In this document: one piece after another, positions 1-5,186 of the stretch
Numbering within the stretch: the first letter of the stretch is position 1
How the letters are laid out: each line of letters begins with the position of its first letter
Source of the DNA: Actinomycetota bacterium
GTDB lineage: Bacteria; Actinomycetota; Acidimicrobiia; Acidimicrobiales; Microtrichaceae
Assembly: GCA_005777415.1 (NCBI GenBank)
Contig: SXMI01000261.1
Location: 1-6,751 of the forward strand
Direction: 5' to 3'
DNA: 6,751 nucleotides
Notes under the pieces: model-generated
Told to the model about the DNA's origin: nothing
Database searches by the model: none
Seen by the model: only the letters and a program-made list of their open reading frames with translations
Position numbers and translations under genes: made by a program

Positions 1-26
1 ATCCATGTAGCTCGCACCACAAAGCC

Positions 27-71
27 GGGGGGTGGGGTCGGTCGAGCTGGGGGGTGGGGCGGGGGTGGGGG
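27..71 (+). repeat. G-rich tract with quadruplex-forming pattern
   Basis: The 11-mer GGGGGGTGGGG occurs at 27-37 and again at 49-59. From 49 to 71 four runs of four to six G are separated by single bases (T, C, T), the ideal pattern for a parallel G-quadruplex. The tract begins 5 bases beyond the stop codon of the minus-strand SMP-30-like gene, so the G-rich strand is the template strand for that gene and its transcript would be C-rich here. It could slow polymerase and help end transcription; that role is inference. Positions 1-26 show nothing recognisable. Confidence 0.6.
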
Positions 72-75
72 AGTG

Positions 76-960
76 TCAGGGGGAGCCGGCACCGGGGACG
101 GCGACGGTGGCCACCTCGATGCGTGCGGTCCGATCGGCGGTGCACGCCTCGGCCTCGGAGGTCTCCGCCGTGCACACGAACAGCGTGGTCCCGTCGTCAC
201 CACCGAGGTTGCAGGCGAAGGACCGCTGGGACGTGGCGACCCGGTCGGTGATCTCGCCGCCCTCGAGGACCCGGACGCACTCGGCGCCCAGGGCGTTGGC
301 CACCCACACGGCCCCCTCGGCGTCCAGGCAGATCCCGTCGGGAGGGATGAGCTCCGTCGACAGGTCGGCCCAGAGTCGCCGGTTGAGGAGCCGACCGTCG
401 TCGCCCACGTCGAACGCGGTGAGGCGCAGGCCGAGCGTCTCGGCGACGATGAGCGTGCGACCGTCCGGGGTCACGACCGTTCCGTTGGGGAAGCGGATCT
501 CGTCGGCGGCGACCTCCACCGTGCCGTCGGGGTGGACGAGCATCACGTGCGCCATCGTGGGTGCGTCGGGTGACATGAGCGCGTCCGCTCCGTGCTCGGC
601 GACGTAGGCGTCGAGGTCGAGACCGAAGTGGCCGACGTAGGCCCGCCCGGTCCGGTCGACGAGCATGTCGTTGCACCAGTAGGTGGCGATGTGCGACAGG
701 TCGGCGTGGAGCACGAGCGACCCGTCGGGCTCCAGACGTCGCACCTGTCGGGAGGTCATGGCCACCACCAGCAGCCGACCGTCGGGCAGCCACCCGAGCC
801 CGGACGGCTGGTCGTCGAGTTCGAGCTCGACCCGGTCGTCACCGTCGGGACCCACGGAGTGGACCGCGTGCCCGTAGAAGTCGGAGTACCAGAGCCGGCC
901 GTTCCGCCAGCGCGGATCCTCGGTGAAGTGGCGGTCGTCGACGAGCACGGTGGTCTGCAT
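76..960 (-). CDS. SMP-30/gluconolactonase-family beta-propeller protein
   Basis: This is a 294-residue protein of the SMP-30/gluconolactonase/LRE family, six-bladed beta-propellers that bind a divalent metal and often hydrolyse sugar lactones or related esters. The family's metal-ligand positions can be seen: Glu in TEDPRW near residue 14, Asn in RFPNGTVVTPDG in the middle, and Asp in PPDGICLDAEG in the last third. WCNDMLVD and repeated PDG turns also fit. No signal peptide is seen, so it is probably cytoplasmic. The substrate cannot be told from the sequence. I chose the ATG at 960; a GTG at 969 would add three residues, and neither has a clear Shine-Dalgarno. It lies about 50 bp downstream of tadA on the same strand and may be cotranscribed with it, with no evident functional link. 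The family call is firm, the enzyme activity open. Confidence 0.88.
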   Translation of the reverse strand: MQTTVLVDDRHFTEDPRWRNGRLWYSDFYGHAVHSVGPDGDDRVELELDDQPSGLGWLPDGRLLVVAMTSRQVRRLEPDGSLVLHADLSHIATYWCNDMLVDRTGRAYVGHFGLDLDAYVAEHGADALMSPDAPTMAHVMLVHPDGTVEVAADEIRFPNGTVVTPDGRTLIVAETLGLRLTAFDVGDDGRLLNRRLWADLSTELIPPDGICLDAEGAVWVANALGAECVRVLEGGEITDRVATSQRSFACNLGGDDGTTLFVCTAETSEAEACTADRTARIEVATVAVPGAGSP

Positions 961-1011
961 GTCGACCACTCTGGCAGAGCGCAGTGCCGGGCGTCGTCCG
1001 GAAGCGGACCC

Positions 1012-1497
1012 TCAGCGCCGGTCGGCGAAGAAGGAGCGGAGGAGCGTTGCTGACTCGTCGGCCAGCACCCCGGTGCGGACCGGGAACTCGTGGTTCAACC
1101 GTGGATCCTGACCCAGGTGGTAGTGGGTGCCGAGCGATCCGGCGTCGGTGTTGACCGCTCCCTGGACGACGCCGCCGATCCGTGCCGCCCACGCGGCTCC
1201 GGCGCACATGGGACAGGGCTCCAGGGTGACGACGAGCAGGCAGTCCTCGAGTCGCCAACTCCCGAGATGGTGTGCGGCGTCACGCAACGCCAACACCTCG
1301 GCGTGCGCCGTCGGGTCGCTCGATGACTCGCGCTCGTTGTGACGGGACGAGACGATGCGCGGACCAGCCGGGTCGCCCAGGTGGACCACGACGGCGCCGA
1401 TCGGCACCTCGCCGACCATGCCCGCCGCGGTCGCCTCGGCGAGCGCGGCGTGCATCCACGTCTCATGGCGGTCGTCCGGCTCCAGGGCGTGCGGCAC
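1012..1497 (-). CDS. tadA: tRNA adenosine(34) deaminase TadA
   Basis: TadA deaminates A34 to inosine in the anticodon of tRNA-Arg(ACG), letting one tRNA read several codons. From the GTG start, the zinc-dependent deaminase signature is complete: HAE at residues 65-67 (zinc ligand His and proton-shuttling Glu) and PCPMC with Cys95 and Cys98 as the other zinc ligands. N-terminal HETWMHAAL resembles HEYWMRHAL of E. coli TadA, and the C-terminal stretch with LNH, GVLADE and LLRSFF separates it from free-nucleoside deaminases. At 161 residues it matches the usual length. The open frame runs further upstream into the lipoprotein gene, but GTG at 1497 is the start that keeps the HETWM region without overlap; ATG at 1455 would cut it off. 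No good Shine-Dalgarno is visible. It lies 44 bp after the lipoprotein gene. Essential in most bacteria. Confidence 0.93.
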   Translation of the reverse strand: MPHALEPDDRHETWMHAALAEATAAGMVGEVPIGAVVVHLGDPAGPRIVSSRHNERESSSDPTAHAEVLALRDAAHHLGSWRLEDCLLVVTLEPCPMCAGAAWAARIGGVVQGAVNTDAGSLGTHYHLGQDPRLNHEFPVRTGVLADESATLLRSFFADRR

Positions 1498-1541
1498 CCT
1501 GCGACCGTAGCGGTCGACCGTCCCGGATCCCGGCGCGGTGC

Positions 1542-2120
1542 TCAGAGTCGGGTGAGCAGCAGTTGCGCGAATTGCTGCTCGCCGCTGCGAACCTGCTCGG
1601 GCGTCATTGAGCCGGTGTCGACGGTCACGCTGTAGGCGGCGTCCCCCAGCTGGAACTCGAGTGAATTCGTCCCGCCGAAGTCCGTGAAGTGGGCGGCGTC
1701 GCCCAGCCCGGCGATCGGCTCGACCGTCGCCCCGTAGGTCTGGGTCCCCGTCGAACGTCCGGTGAACTCCTCGAGGGGGATCGCCATGACCGTGACCCCT
1801 GGTCCGCCGGTGGTCGTGTCGAGCCACACGCAGGTCGCAGACCCGGCGAGGTCCGTGCTCACGCCTTCGGCGACGGGCTGGCCGAGCGCGTCAGCGACCT
1901 CGTCCTGCGTGACCAGCGCACACAGGCCCTCGCCGGCTTCGGTCGAGCCGCCGGAGCCATCCGAGCCGTCCGAGCCGCCGGAGCCACCCGAGCCGTCCGA
2001 GGTCGTGCCATCGGCCCCTGCGGTCGTGGACGGAGCGGCGGTGTCGTTCGATGAGCAGGCGGTGACACCGAGCATGGCGGTGCCGGCCACGACGAGCGAG
2101 AACATGAATGTGCGAATCAT
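1542..2120 (-). CDS. Secreted lipoprotein with DUF3558-like domain
   Basis: This is a 192-residue predicted lipoprotein anchored outside the cytoplasmic membrane. Residues 1-21 form a signal peptide with a basic start and a hydrophobic core, ending in the lipobox VTAC with Cys22 as the lipidated residue. Residues 23-65 are a low-complexity linker of Ser, Thr, Gly and Asp, including six consecutive xGS tripeptides at 42-59. The globular part from about 66 opens with LCALVTQDEVADALG and has a second Cys near 97 followed by VW, resembling DUF3558-type actinobacterial lipoproteins, in which two Cys may pair. That family has no settled function. The ATG at 2120 places a hydrophobic core directly after Arg3, and a -10-like box lies 7 bases upstream, which suggests a leaderless transcript. 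It is the first protein gene of the leftward group. The lipoprotein call is firm, the domain assignment moderate. Confidence 0.85.
   Translation of the reverse strand: MIRTFMFSLVVAGTAMLGVTACSSNDTAAPSTTAGADGTTSDGSGGSGGSDGSDGSGGSTEAGEGLCALVTQDEVADALGQPVAEGVSTDLAGSATCVWLDTTTGGPGVTVMAIPLEEFTGRSTGTQTYGATVEPIAGLGDAAHFTDFGGTNSLEFQLGDAAYSVTVDTGSMTPEQVRSGEQQFAQLLLTRL
1945..1998. repeat. 9-bp tandem repeat, arranged as two 27-bp copies
   Basis: Six 9-bp units of the form GAGCCNNCN (plus strand) run without a break. Units 1-3 and 4-6 form two 27-bp blocks (1945-1971 and 1972-1998) that differ at one base. Read on the minus strand they encode the xGS tripeptides of the lipoprotein linker. The length is a multiple of three, so copy-number change would keep the reading frame. 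Confidence 0.85.
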
Positions 2121-2127
2121 GGGGCTC

Positions 2128-2133
2128 GTTCTA
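2128..2133 (-). promoter_or_regulatory. Predicted -10 box of the lipoprotein gene
   Basis: On the minus strand, TAGAAC lies 7 bases before the ATG at 2120. That spacing would put the transcription start at or next to the start codon, a leaderless arrangement common in actinobacteria. No purine-rich Shine-Dalgarno lies between. No convincing -35 hexamer is seen, so this rests on the -10 match and its position. Confidence 0.45.
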
Positions 2134-2138
2134 CTGCG

Positions 2139-2162
2139 TCACGTTCCGACGTGATCCGGATC
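2139..2162. promoter_or_regulatory. Two adjacent palindromes upstream of the lipoprotein -10
   Basis: TCACGT and ACGTGA form an inverted repeat with a 4-base spacer (2139-2154). It overlaps by two bases the perfect palindrome GATCCGGATC at 2153-2162. Both lie upstream of the predicted -10 at 2128-2133, roughly in the -35 region of the lipoprotein gene, where a regulator could bind. No known binding motif is assigned, and short palindromes are common in GC-rich DNA. Confidence 0.3.
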
Positions 2163-2188
2163 GCGGTCGTCTGTTCAGGGACGCGAGT

Positions 2189-2212
2189 CGGCCCGCCCCT
2201 TGGGGCGGGCCG
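2189..2212 (-). terminator. Hairpin terminator after tRNA-Ser
   Basis: An 11-bp perfect GC-rich stem (2189-2199 with 2202-2212) begins 7 bases after the 3' end of the tRNA on the minus strand. In RNA the two-base loop would open to about four bases. No U-tract follows, which is usual for high-GC actinobacteria. It probably ends or processes the tRNA transcript and separates it from the lipoprotein gene. Confidence 0.7.
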
Positions 2213-2218
2213 TGGCCG

Positions 2219-2305
2219 CGGAGAGGGTGGGATTCGAACCCACGGTGACGTTGCCGCCACACACGCGTTCCAGGCGTGCCGAATCGTCCGCTCTCGCACC
2301 TCTCC
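2219..2305 (-). tRNA. tRNA-Ser(GGA)
   Basis: The minus strand folds as a complete class II tRNA. The acceptor stem is GGAGAGG with CCTCTCC (2299-2305 and 2220-2226), the T arm is GTGGG-TTCGAAT-CCCAC, and the anticodon stem is CACGC with GCGTG around the loop CTGGAAC. The anticodon GGA is at 2269-2271 and reads UCC and UCU. The long variable arm between the anticodon and T arms is the hallmark of serine tRNAs, and the discriminator base at 2219 is G, as seryl-tRNA synthetase expects. The CCA end is not encoded (GCGG follows), so it must be added by CCA nucleotidyltransferase. It is transcribed away from the SRP RNA. Confidence 0.97.
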
Positions 2306-2360
2306 TGGTGCGCCGCCGCTCCGGAGGCCGGGGCCTGCCGGTGCGGTCGAACCGGCGTTC

Positions 2361-2389
2361 AGGGTAGCCTGACGACGAACGTGTGTCCT
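2361..2389 (-). promoter_or_regulatory. Predicted promoter of tRNA-Ser
   Basis: On the minus strand, AGGACA (2384-2389, four of six matches to TTGACA) and TACCCT (2361-2366) are separated by 17 bases, a sigma-70-type layout. The start would fall near 2354, leaving a leader of about 48 bases to be removed by RNase P. The -35 lies within the 5' arm of the SRP RNA gene, and the -10 shares two bases with the SRP RNA -10 on the other strand. Confidence 0.55.
2365..2370 (+). promoter_or_regulatory. Predicted -10 box of the SRP RNA
   Basis: TAGCCT on the plus strand would place the start near 2377, just ahead of the terminal stem of the SRP RNA at 2379, as expected for a gene whose mature 5' end is the stem. 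The -35 at 2342-2347 (TGCGGT, 17-base spacer) is a poor match. The TA at 2365-2366 is also the start of the -10 of the divergent tRNA promoter. Confidence 0.5.
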
Positions 2390-2512
2390 CAGGCGGCGGC
2401 CGGGTCCTGTGCGACCGTGGCCCGTGAACCGAGTCAGGGCCGGGAGGCAGCAGCTCTCAGCGGAACCTGCGGTGTGCCGCAGATCGCCTGGCCGCCACCT
2501 GAGGACACACGT
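2379..2512 (+). ncRNA. ffs: Signal recognition particle RNA (4.5S-like)
   Basis: This is the RNA scaffold of the signal recognition particle, which binds Ffh and FtsY to bring nascent membrane and secreted proteins to the translocon. The conserved helix 8 core is seen at about 2434-2454: TCAGGGCCGGGAGGCAGCAG compares with the E. coli core TCAGGTCCGGAAGGAAGCAG. The apical tetraloop is GGGA, a GNRA loop, closed by C-G pairs at 2441/2446 and 2440/2447, and a compensated G-C pair at 2439/2448 replaces U-A. The flanking arms 2379-2401 and 2490-2512 form a 23-position stem with one C-A mismatch, continued by a few G-U and G-C pairs. A further helix can pair 2414-2420 with 2467-2473. The length is about 134 bases, and the ends are estimated from the stem. 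SRP RNA genes often lie just before dnaX. No clear U-tract terminator follows. Confidence 0.93.
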
Positions 2513-2549
2513 CGGCTCCGTCCCGGGACCCGCGGTCACCGGCCACCGT

Positions 2550-2555
2550 TAGGAT
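2550..2555 (+). promoter_or_regulatory. Predicted -10 box (or Shine-Dalgarno) of dnaX
   Basis: TAGGAT lies 6 bases before the GTG of dnaX, the spacing of a leaderless actinobacterial promoter. The same bases contain AGGA (2551-2554), 7 bases from the GTG, which could instead be a Shine-Dalgarno on a longer transcript that also carries the SRP RNA. The sequence alone does not decide between the two. Confidence 0.4.
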
Positions 2556-2561
2556 CGCCCC

Positions 2562-4772
2562 GTGGCCGCCCCATCGCTCTACCGCCGGTACCGACCGCGG
2601 AACTTCGCCCAGGTGCGTGGCCAGGACCACGTCGTCGGCGCCATGCGCAACGCCGTCGCCTCGGGGACCGAGGGGCACGCCTACCTGTTCTCCGGGCCCC
2701 GCGGCACGGGCAAGACCTCGACGGCCCGCATTCTCGCCAAGGCGCTCAACTGCGAGGACCTGCGCGACGGCGAGCCCTGCTGCGAGTGCGACTCGTGCCG
2801 GGCGATCGAGTCCGGTTCCAGCCTCGACCTCTTCGAGCTCGACGCCGCGTCCAACAACAAGGTCGACGACATGCGCAGCCTGATCGGCGGGACGGTCGTG
2901 TCGTCACCGGGCCGGACCAAGGTGTACATCCTCGACGAGGTCCACATGCTCAGCACGGGCGCGTCGAACGCTCTGTTGAAGACGCTCGAGGAACCACCGA
3001 GCGGCGTGTGCTTCGTGCTGGCCACCACCGATCCCAACAAGGTGCTTCCCACCATCCGGAGCCGCACGCAGCACTTCGAGTTCCGGCTGCTGTCGGCCGC
3101 CGAGCTGGAGTCCTACGTCCGCTGGATCGCCCAGGACGCCGGCTTGGACCTGACCGACGATGCGGTCGCCCACGTCGTCCGCGTGGGTCGCGGGTCCGCC
3201 CGGGACACCCTCTCGGCGCTCGACCAGGTGGTCGCAGCCGGCGGCGTGGCGCAGCGCTCCGAGCCGGTGGACGACCTGGTCGACGCGCTGGCGGCATCGG
3301 ACACCGGGGCTGCCGTGCAGGCGGTCGCAGCGGCGCTCGCCGGGGGCCACGACCCGAGGGTGCTGGCCGAGGCGGTCCTCACCGGACTGCGGGACGCATT
3401 CCTGTGCTCGGTGGGTGTGGAGGTGCCCCAGTTGCTCGACGGCGACCGGGCCCGGGCCGAGCGGTGGGCGGGTGAGCTGGGCACCCGGCGGCTCACCCAG
3501 GCGCTCGAGCGCATCGGCTCGGCGCTCGTGGACATGCGCCATGCCGCCGACGCCCGGGTCCCGTTGGAGGTAGCACTCGTCTCGCTGACCACTGAGCAGG
3601 ACCGTCTCGGTGAACTCGAGCGCCGGGTGTCCGACCTCGAGGAGGGCGGTGGCCGACCGCCGGTGGCCCGACCTGCCGCCGGCACGGCCCGCCCCGGTCG
3701 GGCGGCCGCGGCGGACGATGATCCGGCCGCCGGTGCTGTTACCGCCGGGCCGGCGAACGCCGATGCCGGCGTGGCTGCCGATGCCGGCGGTGCCGGTGCT
3801 CCGCTGAGTGCTCCGCCGAGTGCGTCGCCGAGTGCTCCGGCGGGCGACTCGGGTGGGGCTGCGGGCCGCGCGGCCCAGGCCCGAGCTGCACTCGACGCGT
3901 CAGCCGCTGGTCGCCGCAGCACCGGTGGCGCCACCGGCCCCCCACCCGCTCGTCCGTCGTCTCGTCCGGCACCGCCCCGACGGCCCGCTGCCGGCGAGGC
4001 AACCGGAGCTGCCGCTGCCTCGGGCGATGCCGCTCCCGGTCCGGCCGCTCCTGCATCCGGTGACGCCGGTCCGGCCGCGGTGGACGACACCCCGGCCGCA
4101 TCCACCGATGTCGCACCGGCGACGCCGGCACCGTCCCCGGATGGGGCGCTGGCCGACGAGTGGGTCCGGGCGACGATCGCCGACCACGTCCTGCCATCGC
4201 TCAAGGGGCGGGCCCGGGCGCTGGTCGCCCAGGCGCCCGTCGAGCGGGTCGAGGGGTCCACGGTGCTGCTCGGCGTCGCCAACGATGCGACCATGACCCG
4301 CGCCCAGGAGTTCGTCCCGCAGGTGGCGGACCTGTTGTCGGCCGCCGCCGGTCGGGCGGTCGAGGTCGCCCTCGTCGTCGCGGGCTCGCCGTCAGGGCCC
4401 GTCACCGCCGACCCGGGGCCGCCGTCGGGACCGACCGACGGTCCGGGCCCACACGGCGGTGTCGCCGCACCGGCGGACGGCGCCGACGGGAGTGCTGCGG
4501 CCGCCGATCCCGTGCCGACCCCGCCGGTTCCGTCACCTGCACCGGCCCCGACCGGGAGCGGCGACACCGGGCCCGGAACGGCTGCCGTCAACGAGGCACC
4601 GGCCGACCAGGCACCGGCCGACCAGGCACCGGTGGACGAGGGGATCGAGGACGATGAGTTGGTGGACCTCGACGAACTCGAGGACGCGAGCGATGTGGCG
4701 ACGACCGGCGTCGCCCGGCTGACCCAGGCCTTCCCGGGCGCCGTCGTGGTCGACCGGGAGGAGACGACGTGA
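2562..4772 (+). CDS. dnaX: DNA polymerase III subunit gamma/tau (DnaX)
   Basis: DnaX is the ATPase of the clamp loader, which opens and loads the beta sliding clamp and organises the replisome. The AAA+ core covers about residues 1-240: Walker A GPRGTGKTS (45-53), zinc ligands Cys64, Cys73, Cys76 and Cys79, Walker B ILDEVH (123-128), sensor 1 ATTDPNK (154-160), the SRT arginine-finger motif (167-169) and the sensor 2-like GRGSARDTLSALDQ. A collar helical domain follows to about 365. Residues ~365-530 are an Ala/Pro/Gly/Ser-rich linker, then an ordered island begins near W534 (LADEWVRATIADHVLPSLKGRA) and ends near 605. A second linker leads to an acidic stretch and the terminal VARLTQAFPGAVVV motif. 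GTG at 2562 gives the canonical SLYRRYRPRNF start. At 736 residues it is a full-length, tau-like form; I see no A-rich slippery site for a gamma frameshift. Its stop overlaps the next start. Confidence 0.97.
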   Translation: MAAPSLYRRYRPRNFAQVRGQDHVVGAMRNAVASGTEGHAYLFSGPRGTGKTSTARILAKALNCEDLRDGEPCCECDSCRAIESGSSLDLFELDAASNNKVDDMRSLIGGTVVSSPGRTKVYILDEVHMLSTGASNALLKTLEEPPSGVCFVLATTDPNKVLPTIRSRTQHFEFRLLSAAELESYVRWIAQDAGLDLTDDAVAHVVRVGRGSARDTLSALDQVVAAGGVAQRSEPVDDLVDALAASDTGAAVQAVAAALAGGHDPRVLAEAVLTGLRDAFLCSVGVEVPQLLDGDRARAERWAGELGTRRLTQALERIGSALVDMRHAADARVPLEVALVSLTTEQDRLGELERRVSDLEEGGGRPPVARPAAGTARPGRAAAADDDPAAGAVTAGPANADAGVAADAGGAGAPLSAPPSASPSAPAGDSGGAAGRAAQARAALDASAAGRRSTGGATGPPPARPSSRPAPPRRPAAGEATGAAAASGDAAPGPAAPASGDAGPAAVDDTPAASTDVAPATPAPSPDGALADEWVRATIADHVLPSLKGRARALVAQAPVERVEGSTVLLGVANDATMTRAQEFVPQVADLLSAAAGRAVEVALVVAGSPSGPVTADPGPPSGPTDGPGPHGGVAAPADGADGSAAAADPVPTPPVPSPAPAPTGSGDTGPGTAAVNEAPADQAPADQAPVDEGIEDDELVDLDELEDASDVATTGVARLTQAFPGAVVVDREETT
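4596..4640 (+). repeat. dnaX: 15-bp tandem repeat in the dnaX linker
   Basis: The 15-mer GCACCGGCCGACCAG occurs at 4596-4610 and exactly again at 4611-4625, with a third copy at 4626-4640 carrying three changes. It encodes APADQ-APADQ-APVDE in the second low-complexity linker of DnaX, just before the acidic stretch. It is in frame, so slippage would change linker length only. Confidence 0.85.
4756..4763 (+). promoter_or_regulatory. Strong ribosome binding site for the YbaB gene
   Basis: GGGAGGAG lies 5 bases before the GTG at 4769, inside the end of dnaX. It is the best Shine-Dalgarno in the window and fixes the start of the next gene, including its unusual N-terminal extension. The GTGA overlap with the dnaX stop suggests translational coupling. 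Confidence 0.8.
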
Positions 4773-5185
4773 ACGACGATCAGGGCCCCACCGCAGGCGA
4801 TCTCGTGCCCGCCGACCTGCCGGCGGACGTGCCGGCCGGATCCGGTGCGCCGATCCCCGACGCTGGTGGGTTCGATCTCGGCTCCATGCTCCAGATGGCC
4901 CAGGAGGCGGCCGCCCAGGTCGCCGAGGCCCAGGAGGAGCTCCTCGGCGCCCGGGTCACCGGCAGTGCCGGCGGCGGGGCGGTGCGGGTCGTGGTCAACG
5001 GCCACCTGCACCTGCTGGAGGTCGACATCTCCCCGGAGGCGGTCGACCCGGACGATCCGTCGATGATCGGCGATCTGGTGGTTGCGGCGTTCGCCGACGC
5101 CCAGCAGCAGGTGGCGGCCCTGCAGTCGCGAACCGATCCGCTGGCGGGCCTCGGTGACCTCGGCGGCCTGCTCGGGGGCGGGTGA
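4769..5185 (+). CDS. YbaB/EbfC family nucleoid-associated protein
   Basis: This is a small DNA-binding protein of the YbaB/EbfC family, which forms dimers shaped like tweezers and is encoded between dnaX and recR in many bacteria. The family body starts near residue 35 (FDLGSMLQMAQEAAAQVAEAQEELLGARVTGSAGGG), with a long helix, then a strand region (VRVVVNGHLHLLEVDISPEAV) and a C-terminal helix (MIGDLVVAAFADAQQQVAAL). The end is Gly/Leu-rich. At 138 residues it is longer than the usual 100-115 because of an acidic, Pro-rich extension of about 34 residues at the front. The extension is supported by the strong ribosome binding site at 4756-4763 and by the GTGA overlap with dnaX. recR starts one base after its stop. 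Family members are proposed to affect chromosome structure and RecFOR-type repair; the exact role is not settled. Confidence 0.93.
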   Translation: MNDDQGPTAGDLVPADLPADVPAGSGAPIPDAGGFDLGSMLQMAQEAAAQVAEAQEELLGARVTGSAGGGAVRVVVNGHLHLLEVDISPEAVDPDDPSMIGDLVVAAFADAQQQVAALQSRTDPLAGLGDLGGLLGGG

Positions 5186-5186
5186 C

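Noticed and set aside
32..607. Plus-strand frames antisense to the SMP-30-like gene.
   Set aside because: They show shadow composition (Ser, Arg, Thr, Pro) and no motif; the minus-strand frame has the propeller family signatures.
1498..1827. Upstream extension of the tadA reading frame into the lipoprotein gene.
   Set aside because: The extra residues are Arg-rich, have no TadA similarity and overlap a convincing lipoprotein C-terminus. GTG at 1497 gives the normal TadA length.
2276..3475. A 399-codon plus-strand frame covering the SRP RNA and the start of dnaX.
   Set aside because: It runs through the tRNA and the SRP RNA in a frame other than that of dnaX, and its product is Arg/Gly/Pro-rich noise.
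3804..3845. Repeats of CCGAGTGCTCCG-like units as a possible regulatory repeat array.
   Set aside because: They lie in frame within the Ser/Pro/Ala linker of DnaX and are explained by low-complexity coding sequence.
2562..4772. A programmed frameshift in dnaX producing a short gamma form.
   Set aside because: I see no A-rich slippery heptamer of the E. coli kind in this GC-rich gene. A single full-length product is the simpler reading.
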